Source: Geopsychrobacter sp.
GTDB lineage: Bacteria > Desulfobacterota > Desulfuromonadia > Desulfuromonadales > Geopsychrobacteraceae
Reading direction: 5' to 3'
DNA: 8,264 nucleotides
Assembly (NCBI GenBank): GCA_021647445.1
Contig: JAKIUS010000051.1
Location: 1 to 8,264 of the forward strand
Shown here: one piece after another, positions 1-7,007 of the stretch
Position numbering within the stretch: position 1 is the stretch's first letter
Layout of the letters: each line of letters opens with the position of its first letter
The notes under the pieces: model-generated
Databases searched by the model: none
The model's input: only the letters and a program-made list of their open reading frames with translations
Told to the model about the DNA's origin: nothing
Made by a program: the position numbers and the translations under genes

Positions 1-956
1 GCATACCCGGCATGGGCAATCGAAGAATAAGCGAGCATCCGTTTGATATTGGTCTGATTGAGCGCGATGAAGTTACCAACGATCATGGTCAAAACAGCCA
101 GAACCCAGAACAGCGATGTAATATCAGCCTGGACACTGCCGAGGCCGATAATTGCAACCCGCAACATCGCGGCAAAAGCGGCGGCTTTAGGCCCGGTACT
201 CATAAATGCAGTAACCGGAGTTGGCGCCCCCTGATAAACATCGGGGACCCACATATGAAAGGGCGCAACGCCGACCTTGAAGAGAAAGCCGAACAGCAAT
301 AGCATCGCTCCAACAATCAACATCGGATTCCCCATGATGGCGGGCATCTGACTCACATGTTGAGTAATGGCGCTGATCTTGGTTGAGCCGGTCGCGCCGT
401 AGAGCAGCGCAACACCATAGAGCAGAAAGCCGGTCGAAAAGGCCCCCAAGAAGAAATACTTGAGCCCCGCTTCGTTGGAACGTGGATCGCCGCGAAAGAA
501 GCCAGCCAGCACATAAAGCGCCACCGACATGACCTCGAGACCGAGGAAGATGGTCATCAGGTCGGTTCCCGAAGCCATCCACATGGCCCCAGCGGTACTA
601 AAAAGAATCAGCGGGTAATATTCACCGACCGGGTAGCCTTCACGCCGCAGATAACCGTCAGAAATGAGGATCGTCAATCCCGCAGCAATAATAAAAATCA
701 TGCTGAAGAAAATGGCGTAGTTATCGAGCACAACACTGCCGGCAAAACCTTCTTGCGGATTGTTCCAACTCGAAACCGTAACGATTCCGGTCACAACCAG
801 AGCAACAATACTCATCCAAGCAATATGGGTCGTGCGTCCCCGTTTGGAGAAGACCGAGACCAACAGCAACATCATACCGAAACAGCAGAGAACAACGGAC
901 GGCATTATTGCAGCCATGTTCACATTCTGCGACGCGATTTGAACCAGATTTTCCAT
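1..956 (-). CDS. nuoN: NADH-quinone oxidoreductase subunit N (NuoN), 5' part; 3' end beyond left edge
   Basis: NuoN is an antiporter-like, proton-translocating subunit of the complex I membrane arm, next to NuoK. The frame opens at ATG 956 and stays open to base 1, giving 318 residues (starts MENLVQIASQ, last visible residues SSIAHAGY). Family members are about 480 residues, so roughly two thirds is visible. The proton-channel residues known from E. coli have counterparts: E141 in LGLEVMSVALYVLAGF (TM5 glutamate), K166 in GLKYFFLGA, K227 in LFKVGVAPFHMWVPD (TM7 lysine) and K257 in STGPKAAA. The tail NQTNIKRMLAYSSIAHAGY is the conserved TM10 region. Many hydrophobic segments indicate a polytopic inner-membrane protein. 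The start is supported by an AGGAG at 963-967, 6 nt upstream. It follows nuoM by 39 nt in the same operon and is normally the last nuo gene. The later channel lysine and the C-terminus are not visible. No frameshift was seen in the translated part. Confidence 0.97.
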   Translation of the reverse strand, partial: MENLVQIASQNVNMAAIMPSVVLCCFGMMLLLVSVFSKRGRTTHIAWMSIVALVVTGIVTVSSWNNPQEGFAGSVVLDNYAIFFSMIFIIAAGLTILISDGYLRREGYPVGEYYPLILFSTAGAMWMASGTDLMTIFLGLEVMSVALYVLAGFFRGDPRSNEAGLKYFFLGAFSTGFLLYGVALLYGATGSTKISAITQHVSQMPAIMGNPMLIVGAMLLLFGFLFKVGVAPFHMWVPDVYQGAPTPVTAFMSTGPKAAAFAAMLRVAIIGLGSVQADITSLFWVLAVLTMIVGNFIALNQTNIKRMLAYSSIAHAGY

Positions 957-975
957 CGAAAGCTCCTTTTGGAAC

Positions 976-988
976 CTGAAAATTTCAG
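976..988 (-). other. Small AT-rich inverted repeat in the nuoM-nuoN spacer
   Basis: The transcript would contain CTGAAATTTTCAG, a near-perfect palindrome with a single central base. As RNA it would fold only weakly, with about five pairs and a tight loop. It lies between the nuoM stop and the nuoN ribosome-binding site (AGGAG at 963-967). Function unknown; may be chance. Confidence 0.2.
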
Positions 989-995
989 CCTGTAA

Positions 996-2555
996 TTATT
1001 TCAGAACAATATTCTGGGCGATCACCGGCTGAACCGGTTCAACCACGGCAACTTGCTTTGACTTCACTTGATGCAACAACAGCTCTATCGCAGGATTCAT
1101 CTTGCGCAGGAAGGTGTTGGGATAGACACCGATCCAGAAGATGAAGACCAACAACGGAACCATCAGGATAATTTCTCGCGCAGAGAGATCCTTGAGATTT
1201 TCATTCTTAGGATTAGTGATCTTACCGAACATAACGCGCTGGTACATCCAGAGCATATAGACCGCAGCGAAGATAACACCGGTGGTAGCCACAACCGCAT
1301 ACCAGCGCAGATCACTCTCGAAAGCACCAACCAGCGAGAGGAATTCACCGACAAAACCGTTGGTCCCCGGAACACCGATCGAAGAGAGGGTCACAATCAG
1401 GAAGATGGTGGCGAAGATCGGCATTTTATGTGCCAAACCACCGAATTCACTGATCAAACGTGTATGGCGACGCTCATAGATAAAACCGACAATAAGGAAG
1501 AGCGCACCGGTAGAGATACCATGGTTGACCATCTGAATCATGCCACCGGCCATGCCCTGCATATTAAGGGCAAAGATACCCAGCATCACGAAACCAAGGT
1601 GGGCGACCGATGAGTAGGCAACCAGCTTCTTGACATCCTCCTGCATCATCGCGACCAGCGAACCGTAAATAATTCCGACCACCGACAACAATGCCAGATA
1701 GGGGATGAAGGTGTGCAGCGCTTCGGGGAAGAGCGGCATCGCAAAACGGACATACCCATAGGTACCCATTTTCAGCATAATCGCCGCCAGGATGACCGAA
1801 CCGGCAGTCGGTGCCTCGGTATGCGCATCAGGCAACCAGGTATGCACCGGGAACATCGGTACCTTGATTGCAAAACTGACGGCGAAGGCCAGGAACAACC
1901 AGTGCTGAGCACTTGAAGGGATCGCCAGGTTATAGAATGCCTGAACGCCGAAGCCATCAATCGGAGCACCGGACTTTACCGCATAGTAATAGACGAAGAT
2001 GATCGCCACCAGCATCAACAGTGAACCGACAGCCGTGTAGATGAAGAACTTGACCGCAGCATAGATACGGTTCTTGCCGCCCCAGATGCCGATCAAGAAA
2101 TACATCGGAATGAGCATCAGCTCCCAGAAGAAGTAGAAGAGAAACAGATCAAGGGAGACAAAGGCACCAAGCATGGCCGTTTCGAGCAACAACATCAGCG
2201 CCATGAAGCCCTTGACATTCTTATCAACCGCTTTCCAGGTCGAAAGAATCGTGATCGGCGAGATGAAGGTGGTCAGCAACAGCAACCAGAGACTGATGCC
2301 GTCAACACCAAGACTGTAGTTCATCTTGAAGAAACTGCCAACGCTGATCCATTCGTGAAATTCACGATATTGCATACCACCAGAAGTGGCGAAAACTTCA
2401 TCGAAAGCCAGTGGCAGACTGATGAAAAATGTGACCAGAGTCACGGCGAGGGCAAAGCTTTTCAGCAGCCCTTCGTTGTCCCGCGGGATGAAGAGTAGTA
2501 TCAACATCCCCAGTAACGGGAAGAAGGTAATTAAACTAAGCAGATAATCGGCCAT
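996..2555 (-). CDS. nuoM: NADH-quinone oxidoreductase subunit M (NuoM)
   Basis: NuoM is the middle antiporter-like subunit of the complex I membrane arm and carries one proton-translocation path. The 519-residue protein is close to the family norm (about 500) and is hydrophobic throughout, consistent with about 14 membrane helices. Key residues match those known in E. coli: E145 in FFWELMLIPMYFLIG (TM5), K231 in FAIKVPMFPVHTWLPDAH (TM7), K262 in LKMGTYGYVRF (TM8) and E404 in GTNGFVGEFLSL (TM12). The TM10-11 signature VKKLVAYSSVAHLGFVMLG is at 308-326. ATG 2555 is supported by AAGGAG at 2565-2570, 9 nt upstream. It lies 47 nt after nuoL and 39 nt before nuoN. The C-terminus after about residue 497 is a polar/valine-rich tail (KSKQVAVVEPVQPVIAQN) that looks variable rather than part of the conserved core. 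Intact, no frameshift. Confidence 0.99.
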   Translation of the reverse strand: MADYLLSLITFFPLLGMLILLFIPRDNEGLLKSFALAVTLVTFFISLPLAFDEVFATSGGMQYREFHEWISVGSFFKMNYSLGVDGISLWLLLLTTFISPITILSTWKAVDKNVKGFMALMLLLETAMLGAFVSLDLFLFYFFWELMLIPMYFLIGIWGGKNRIYAAVKFFIYTAVGSLLMLVAIIFVYYYAVKSGAPIDGFGVQAFYNLAIPSSAQHWLFLAFAVSFAIKVPMFPVHTWLPDAHTEAPTAGSVILAAIMLKMGTYGYVRFAMPLFPEALHTFIPYLALLSVVGIIYGSLVAMMQEDVKKLVAYSSVAHLGFVMLGIFALNMQGMAGGMIQMVNHGISTGALFLIVGFIYERRHTRLISEFGGLAHKMPIFATIFLIVTLSSIGVPGTNGFVGEFLSLVGAFESDLRWYAVVATTGVIFAAVYMLWMYQRVMFGKITNPKNENLKDLSAREIILMVPLLVFIFWIGVYPNTFLRKMNPAIELLLHQVKSKQVAVVEPVQPVIAQNIVLK

Positions 2556-2584
2556 GTAGAAACGCTCCTTGTAGCTCTATCTCT

Positions 2585-2598
2585 GTTCGCTGCCGAAC
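2585..2598 (-). other. Small inverted repeat in the nuoL-nuoM spacer
   Basis: The transcript would contain GTTCG-GCAG-CGAAC, a perfect 5-base-pair stem with a 4-nt loop, shortly after the nuoL stop codon. No T tract follows. It is short enough to be chance. Confidence 0.25.
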
Positions 2599-2602
2599 CC
2601 TA

Positions 2603-4594
2603 TTAACCGAAAATGTAATAGCCGACAATGACAACAACTCCGACCACCATGCCCATCGCGTAGTTGTGCAGGAATCCCGATTGGGTATAACGCAACCCGC
2701 CACCGATCCCCTTGACCGCCCAGGCAGTGCCATTAACGATACCGTCAACAATCTTCACGTCGATCCCTTTCCAGAGAAAGGTACCAATCCGCTTGCAATT
2801 ATTCACAATGACGGCGGCGTAAAGCTCGTCGATAAACCATTTGTTGTAGACCACACGCCAGAGGCCGGTGAAACTAGCGACAAACTTACCTGGCAGCGCG
2901 GGATTCTTGATGTACATAACCCAAGCCAGGAAGATACCGAAGACCGCAATTCCGACCGAAACGCCCATCATACCGAATTCGAGGGCGGCGCTGTGGGCCA
3001 TCTCAGGCTTGATTTCAAGACCATTCAACTCTTGAGTATGCTCAAAAACCGGGGCCAGGAAATTCTCGAGATAATTCGGCATGTGACCGAAGATATTGCC
3101 CAGCGCATGTGGGATGCCCCAGAACCCCCCGACAACTGCCAATGTACCAAGAATCATCAAAGGCAAGGTAATAGTCAGTGGTGACTCAGGAATATGATCC
3201 TTGGCCCGCGCATCGGTCTTTTGCTCACCGAAGAAGGTCATGAAGACCAGACGGAACATATAAAACGCGGTCATACCAGCGGCAATTGCACCGACCAGCC
3301 ACAACATCCAGTGGCCGCGCTCGCCTGCGAAGGCCCACCAGAGAATCTCATCCTTGGAGAAGAACCCTGAGAAGAAGGGCAGACCCGAGATCGCAATGGT
3401 CGAAACCAAGAAGGTTATGAAGGTAATCGGCATTTTCTTACGCAGACCACCCATATTACGCATATCCTGCGGATCGTCATGCAGGTGCGCCTTATGATAC
3501 GCATGATGCATACCGTGGATAACCGAACCGGACCCAAGGAACAGACAGGCTTTGAAGAACGCATGGGTCATCAGGTGGAAAATACCGGCCGAGAAGGCAC
3601 CAACACCCATGGCCAGAAACATGTAACCGAGTTGCGAGACCGTTGAATAGGCCAGCACCCGCTTGATATCATTCTGAGCCAGACCGATTGAGGCGGCAAA
3701 GATGGCGGTCGTGGCACCGACAACGGCAATCACCATCATGGTGTCTGGTGCCATGCCGAAGAGGCCATTCAAACGGGCGATCATGTAGACACCAGCGGTA
3801 ACCATGGTCGCAGCATGGATCAGGGCTGAAACCGGAGTCGGACCTTCCATGGCGTCGGGCAGCCAGGTATAAAGTGGAATCTGAGCTGACTTACCGGTCG
3901 CACCGAGAAAAAAGGCCAGGGTCACAACGGTCACGACAACCCCACCGGTTTGCAGCAGATGAGCATTCTCGGCAATCTCGACAAAGTTGAACGTCCAGAC
4001 CCCTTTGCTGCCGAGGGACCAGAAGAGAACCAGCAGGCCACACAGGAACCCGAAGTCACCAATCCGATTGACAACAAAAGCCTTCTTGGCAGCATCACCA
4101 GCACTCTTCTTGTCGAAATAGTAACCGATCAACAGATAAGAGCAGAGGCCAACGCCTTCCCAGCCGACAAACATGACCAGAGCATTGTTGCCCAGCACCA
4201 GCATCAGCATCGAGAAGCAGAAAAGATTGAGATAGGCGAAGTAACGGTAGAATCCGGTCTCACCGTGCATGTAGCCGATCGAATAGAGATGGATCAGCGT
4301 ACCAACACCGGTAACAACCATGATCATCAGGGCTGAAAGCGGATCAAAGAGAAAGCCCCAGTCGATCTGCAGTTGGCCAACAGACATCCAGGATGCAATG
4401 ACCTGTTGGTGGACCTTTTCCGAATCGTTCAGCAACGTGAAGAAATTGCCGCATGACACCAGAAAGGACAGGAAAATCATCAGGGTACCGATACCGCCGA
4501 TAACCGCCTCGTTCCTGATCTTCTTACCGAAGAGTCCGTTAAAAACGAACCCGACGAGTGGGAAGAATGGGATGAGCCATAGATAGTCGTACAT
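2603..4594 (-). CDS. nuoL: NADH-quinone oxidoreductase subunit L (NuoL)
   Basis: NuoL is the distal antiporter-like proton-pumping subunit of complex I. With the chosen ATG the protein has 663 residues, longer than E. coli NuoL (613). Conserved features are FVGWEGVGLCSYLLIGYYF around 143-161 (TM5 glutamate E146), GATGKSAQIPLYTWLPDAMEG near 231-251 (TM7 lysine K235), ALIHAATMVTAGVYM near 258-271 (H260), IKRVLAYSTVSQLGYM near 310-325, and GFFSKDEILWW near 410-420 (TM12 lysine K414). The C-terminal region from about 580 to 663 fits the long lateral helix along NuoM/NuoN and its final membrane anchor (VVGVVVIVGYYIFG). A histidine-rich loop at 360-372 (HGMHHAYHKAHLH) precedes PQDMRNMGGL. An in-frame TTG sits directly before the ATG, but AGGAG at 4601-4605 is 6 nt from the ATG and only 3 nt from the TTG, so ATG 4594 is preferred. 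It lies 42 nt after nuoK and 47 nt before nuoM. Intact. Confidence 0.99.
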   Translation of the reverse strand: MYDYLWLIPFFPLVGFVFNGLFGKKIRNEAVIGGIGTLMIFLSFLVSCGNFFTLLNDSEKVHQQVIASWMSVGQLQIDWGFLFDPLSALMIMVVTGVGTLIHLYSIGYMHGETGFYRYFAYLNLFCFSMLMLVLGNNALVMFVGWEGVGLCSYLLIGYYFDKKSAGDAAKKAFVVNRIGDFGFLCGLLVLFWSLGSKGVWTFNFVEIAENAHLLQTGGVVVTVVTLAFFLGATGKSAQIPLYTWLPDAMEGPTPVSALIHAATMVTAGVYMIARLNGLFGMAPDTMMVIAVVGATTAIFAASIGLAQNDIKRVLAYSTVSQLGYMFLAMGVGAFSAGIFHLMTHAFFKACLFLGSGSVIHGMHHAYHKAHLHDDPQDMRNMGGLRKKMPITFITFLVSTIAISGLPFFSGFFSKDEILWWAFAGERGHWMLWLVGAIAAGMTAFYMFRLVFMTFFGEQKTDARAKDHIPESPLTITLPLMILGTLAVVGGFWGIPHALGNIFGHMPNYLENFLAPVFEHTQELNGLEIKPEMAHSAALEFGMMGVSVGIAVFGIFLAWVMYIKNPALPGKFVASFTGLWRVVYNKWFIDELYAAVIVNNCKRIGTFLWKGIDVKIVDGIVNGTAWAVKGIGGGLRYTQSGFLHNYAMGMVVGVVVIVGYYIFG

Positions 4595-4600
4595 CAAACG

Positions 4601-4605
4601 CTCCT
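4601..4605 (-). promoter_or_regulatory. Ribosome-binding site deciding the nuoL start
   Basis: The coding-strand sequence AATAGGAGCGTTTGATG contains a strong AGGAG. It lies 6 nt from the ATG at 4594 and only 3 nt from the preceding in-frame TTG at 4597. The usual spacing favours the ATG and a protein one residue shorter than the longest open frame. Confidence 0.7.
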
Positions 4606-4612
4606 ATTGCTT

Positions 4613-4630
4613 AAAAACCCGTAGGACGGG
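4613..4630 (-). terminator. Terminator-like hairpin plus T5 tract between nuoK and nuoL (candidate attenuator)
   Basis: On the transcribed strand the spacer reads CCCGT-CCT-ACGGG followed directly by TTTTT. The stem is 5 perfect base pairs (4626-4630 with 4618-4622), four of them G-C. The loop is 3 nt and the T run occupies 4613-4617. This is the layout of an intrinsic terminator, but the stem is short, so at most partial termination or a pause is expected. The next gene is essential to the same complex, so full termination here would make little sense. It could also be an mRNA-stability or processing hairpin, or chance. Confidence 0.35.
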
Positions 4631-4636
4631 AATCAA

Positions 4637-4939
4637 TTACCATTTCAACATGTTGAAGTCGTCAGTATCGATCGACTCACGATTGCGGTAAAAGGCGATC
4701 ATCAACGCCAGACCTACGGCCGCTTCGGCGGCGGCAACGGTCATGACGAAGAACACAAAAATCTGACCGTCCATATTCTGTAGATGACGCGATAACGCGA
4801 TAAATGTCAGGTTGACTGCATTGAGCATCAGCTCAATACACATAAAAATTACGATGGCATTCTTTCTCGTCAGCACCCCGAAGGTTCCAATGGAGAAGAT
4901 GATCGCACTCAGAATCATGTAGTGATATACGGTAATCAT
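4637..4939 (-). CDS. nuoK: NADH-quinone oxidoreductase subunit K (NuoK)
   Basis: NuoK is a small inner-membrane subunit of complex I (ND4L homologue), between NuoJ and NuoN. It helps carry the central charged axis from the quinone site to the pumps. The 100 residues match the E. coli length exactly. Three membrane segments are visible: about 5-24, 28-49 and 59-84. The two membrane-buried glutamates needed for proton coupling are present at the E. coli positions: E36 in [13 protein letters not shown] (TM2) and E72 in [15 protein letters not shown] (TM3). The start ATG 4939 is preceded by GGGAG at 4946-4950, spaced 6 nt. It sits 24 nt after nuoJ and 42 nt before nuoL. The C-terminal end ([16 protein letters not shown]) resembles the usual N-x-L-K-W family ending. 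Nothing is broken or odd. Confidence 0.99.
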   Translation of the reverse strand: MITVYHYMILSAIIFSIGTFGVLTRKNAIVIFMCIELMLNAVNLTFIALSRHLQNMDGQIFVFFVMTVAAAEAAVGLALMIAFYRNRESIDTDDFNMLKW

Positions 4940-4963
4940 TGTTAGCTCCCGAATCCGTTCCGT

Positions 4964-5467
4964 TTAAACTTCGCGTTTCGACAGGACTACCGCCCCGATA
5001 ATTGCCACCAGCAGAAGGATGGAAGCAATTTCAAACGGAAGCAGGAAATCAGTGAACATAGCCCGACCGATCAATTCGGTATGGCCGTAACTTTTAATGG
5101 TCTGGGTCGTGATATCGCCAACGGTACCGGTCGGGATACTGCGGCGGATGAAAAAATTCGTCACGATCAGCATCAGGATCGACATACCGCCACCCCAGAC
5201 CAGAGCATGGGTATAACGCTTCTTCACGGCCGTGCCAAGATTGAGCAGCATGATGACAAAGACAATCAGCACCATAATCGCACCGGCATAGACCATAATC
5301 TGAATTGCCGCCATAAAAGGCGCATCCAGAGTGATGTACAGCACGGCAAAGCAGATGAAGGTCGTCACCAACCAGAGCGCGCTATTGACCGGGCTACGAG
5401 ACTTGGTCACATAAAACGCAGAAAAGATTGAGACCACTGCGAAGAGATAAAAGAGTATCGATAACAT
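4964..5467 (-). CDS. nuoJ: NADH-quinone oxidoreductase subunit J (NuoJ)
   Basis: NuoJ is the ND6-type inner-membrane subunit of complex I, packed between NuoH, NuoA and NuoK. Its third helix changes shape during turnover and helps gate proton transfer. The 167 residues are typical (E. coli 184). Five hydrophobic segments are visible at about 2-20, 28-47, 53-76, 88-107 and 143-162. The most conserved stretch, QIMVYAGAIMVLIVFVIMLLN at 56-76, includes Y60 and the AGAI/MVL pattern of TM3. The last segment, FEIASILLLVAIIGAVVLSK, is also typical. The ATG 5467 start has a TAAGGAG at 5478-5484 about 10 nt upstream; the TAA of that element is the nuoI stop codon. The gap to nuoI is 14 nt, the shortest in the window. 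The loop between helices 4 and 5 (about 108-142) is the variable region. Intact. Confidence 0.99.
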   Translation of the reverse strand: MLSILFYLFAVVSIFSAFYVTKSRSPVNSALWLVTTFICFAVLYITLDAPFMAAIQIMVYAGAIMVLIVFVIMLLNLGTAVKKRYTHALVWGGGMSILMLIVTNFFIRRSIPTGTVGDITTQTIKSYGHTELIGRAMFTDFLLPFEIASILLLVAIIGAVVLSKREV

Positions 5468-5477
5468 GTTGCGCCAG

Positions 5478-5484
5478 CTCCTTA
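5478..5484 (-). promoter_or_regulatory. nuoJ ribosome-binding site overlapping the nuoI stop codon
   Basis: The coding strand reads TAAGGAG, in which the first three bases are the nuoI stop codon (5482-5484). The ATG of nuoJ lies 10 nt further on. A ribosome terminating nuoI would sit on the nuoJ Shine-Dalgarno sequence, an arrangement that favours translational coupling of the two subunits. The coupling itself is inferred. Confidence 0.6.
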
Positions 5485-5877
5485 TTTAAGAAGACGTTCT
5501 TTTTCGAAATTAAAATCTTCCCGCTTGAAATTTGCCAACTCATACTTGTCGGTCATTTCAATCGCCTCAACCGGGCAGGCTTCGACGCAGTAGCCGCAGA
5601 AGATACACCGCAACAGGTCGATCTTGTAGACCCTGGGATACTTCTCGCCCTGCTCGTTTTCAGCCGATTCAACAGTGATGCATTTCGCCGGGCAAACGGT
5701 CGGGCAGAGATAACAGGCAACACACTTCTCACGGGTCTGAGTCGGCACCAGACGGTGCAATCCGCGAAAACGTGGGGACATTTCAAGTTTCTGTTTCGGG
5801 TATTCAACGGTCGTGCTGTGCCCCGGAAGCAGATGTTTGAACGTAATACTTAGTCCTTTGGCAAACTCTTTAAACAT
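5482..5877 (-). CDS. nuoI: NADH-quinone oxidoreductase subunit I (NuoI), 2x[4Fe-4S] protein
   Basis: NuoI is the TYKY-type ferredoxin subunit. It holds clusters N6a and N6b and relays electrons through the peripheral arm to N2 and quinone. The 131-residue protein has two classical CxxCxxCxxxCP motifs. The first is C52-V-A-C55-Y-L-C58 with C62 followed by P. The second is C91-I-F-C94-G-Y-C97 with C101 followed by P. In ferredoxins of this kind the fourth cysteine of each motif binds the other cluster. The N-terminal part (MFKEFAKGLSITFKHLL) is likely an amphipathic membrane-contacting helix, followed by the family-typical YPKQK...RFRGLHRL. The protein is shorter than E. coli NuoI (180), mainly at the C-terminus, which stops soon after the second cluster. 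The start ATG 5877 has GAGG at 5884-5887, spaced 6 nt. It is 24 nt after nuoH and 14 nt before nuoJ. Confidence 0.99.
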   Translation of the reverse strand: MFKEFAKGLSITFKHLLPGHSTTVEYPKQKLEMSPRFRGLHRLVPTQTREKCVACYLCPTVCPAKCITVESAENEQGEKYPRVYKIDLLRCIFCGYCVEACPVEAIEMTDKYELANFKREDFNFEKERLLK

Positions 5878-5901
5878 ATCTATCCTCGCCTTATAAAAGG
5901 A

Positions 5902-6966
5902 TTACTGCCAGAGCAGAACTGCGATGGCAGTCACTACAATGTTTCCAAGTGCCAGCGGAATCATCACTTTCCAACCCAGCTGCATCAGTTGGTCATAACG
6001 CAAGCGCGGGAAGGTTGCGCGGATCCAGATAAAGAAGAACATGAACCCGAAAACCTTGACCAGGAAGTTGATCCACCCGTAAAACGGCCCGTCCCAACCA
6101 CCGAGAAAGAGTGTCGTTGCGATAGCACTGATCGTGACCATGTTGGCATATTCGGCCATGAAGAAGAGAGCATACTTCATAGAGGAATATTCGGTACAGA
6201 AGCCGGAAACCAACTCGGTCTCGGCCTCGGGTAGATCGAAAGGAGTCCGGTTGATCTCTGCCATGGAACCGACAACAAAGAGACCAAAGGCCAGGGGCTG
6301 ACTGAAGATATACCAGTTGTGCATCCAACTCGGCAGGGCGGTAATTCCCCAGAGCACTTCCTTCTGGGCCGCTACAATACCACTTAAGCTCAGGGTTTCA
6401 GAGAGCATGAAGATGGTAATAATCGACAGGCCAGCCGCCAATTCGTAAGAGATCATCTGCGCCGAGGCACGGATACCACCGAGCAGTGAATATTTACTGT
6501 TGGAGGACAACCCGGCCAGTACGATTCCGTAGACACCGAGACCCGCCATCGCCAGGATAAACAGAATGCCGATATTCAGATCAGTGATCTGCATCGGGAT
6601 CAGGTAGGTCACACCATGAAAGGTGAAATGATAATCGCCACCGAAGGGGATAACGGCCATCGAAATCAGGGCCGGAGCCAGAATCATCATCGGGGCCAAA
6701 ACAAAGGCAAATTTTGACGCCTCGTTCGGAATAATATCTTCTTTAAAGAAAAGCTTGATTCCATCGGCGATAGGCTGCAGCAAGCCATTCGGACCTGTCA
6801 TTGTAGGTCCAAGACGGGTCTGCATGCGGCCGATAACCTTCCGCTCGACCCAGGTCGCATAGGCTACGATACCCATCAGCACGCTGAAGGCGACGATAAT
6901 CTTCACCAACATGGCTGCTGCCCAGAGGGCCGGGGCGTTTGAGAGGCTCAATACTTCTGGCGTCAT
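5902..6966 (-). CDS. nuoH: NADH-quinone oxidoreductase subunit H (NuoH)
   Basis: NuoH (ND1 homologue) forms the quinone chamber in the membrane and the entry of the charged axis to the proton pumps. With the chosen start it is 354 residues (E. coli 325), with about eight membrane helices. Signature 1 is at 37-54 (ATWVERKVIGRMQTRLGP). Signature 2, the acidic quinone-side loop, is at 237-260 (EINRTPFDLPEAETELVSGF and onward to CTEY), with E237, D244, E247, E249 and E251. The ASAQMISYELAAGLS segment at 167-181 is also conserved. Two in-frame ATGs lie two codons apart (6972 and 6966). A GAGG at 6973-6976 directly abuts the first but is 6 nt from the second, so 6966 is preferred; starting at 6972 would add MV. 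It lies 69 nt after nuoG from this start and 24 nt before nuoI. Intact. Confidence 0.99.
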   Translation of the reverse strand: MTPEVLSLSNAPALWAAAMLVKIIVAFSVLMGIVAYATWVERKVIGRMQTRLGPTMTGPNGLLQPIADGIKLFFKEDIIPNEASKFAFVLAPMMILAPALISMAVIPFGGDYHFTFHGVTYLIPMQITDLNIGILFILAMAGLGVYGIVLAGLSSNSKYSLLGGIRASAQMISYELAAGLSIITIFMLSETLSLSGIVAAQKEVLWGITALPSWMHNWYIFSQPLAFGLFVVGSMAEINRTPFDLPEAETELVSGFCTEYSSMKYALFFMAEYANMVTISAIATTLFLGGWDGPFYGWINFLVKVFGFMFFFIWIRATFPRLRYDQLMQLGWKVMIPLALGNIVVTAIAVLLWQ

Positions 6967-6972
6967 GACCAT

Positions 6973-6979
6973 CCTCTTT
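6973..6979 (-). promoter_or_regulatory. Ribosome-binding site deciding the nuoH start
   Basis: The coding strand reads GAAAGAGG, then ATGGTCATGACG. The purine-rich GAGG touches the first ATG and lies 6 nt from the second. Normal spacing selects the second ATG (6966). Confidence 0.6.
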
Positions 6980-7007
6980 CTTAACGTTTATGGCGTTGTG
7001 CCGTTAC

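Noticed and set aside
12..302. Plus-strand open frame near the left edge
   Set aside because: It is antisense to the conserved NuoN TM7-TM10 region and carries no domain signal.
187..582. Minus-strand open frame (131 codons) in another frame within nuoN
   Set aside because: The nuoN frame in the same strand translates to a clear NuoN with all expected motifs; this is an out-of-frame shadow rich in Arg and Cys.
1068..1613. Long plus-strand open frame (181 codons) antisense to nuoM
   Set aside because: The translation is charged and low in hydrophobic pattern with no recognisable domain, and it is exactly opposite highly conserved nuoM codons. It looks like a composition shadow.
2666..3184. 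Plus-strand open frame (172 codons) antisense to nuoL
   Set aside because: It shares its bases with conserved NuoL C-terminal coding sequence, has no motif and no credible gene context.
5428..5853. Plus-strand open frame (141 codons) antisense to nuoI
   Set aside because: It overlaps the nuoI cluster motifs almost completely; nuoI is beyond doubt, and the antisense product has no recognisable features.
5889..5900. Inverted repeat ccttataaaagg in the nuoH-nuoI spacer
   Set aside because: Only a 4-bp stem, mostly A-T rich around it; too weak to list as a feature.
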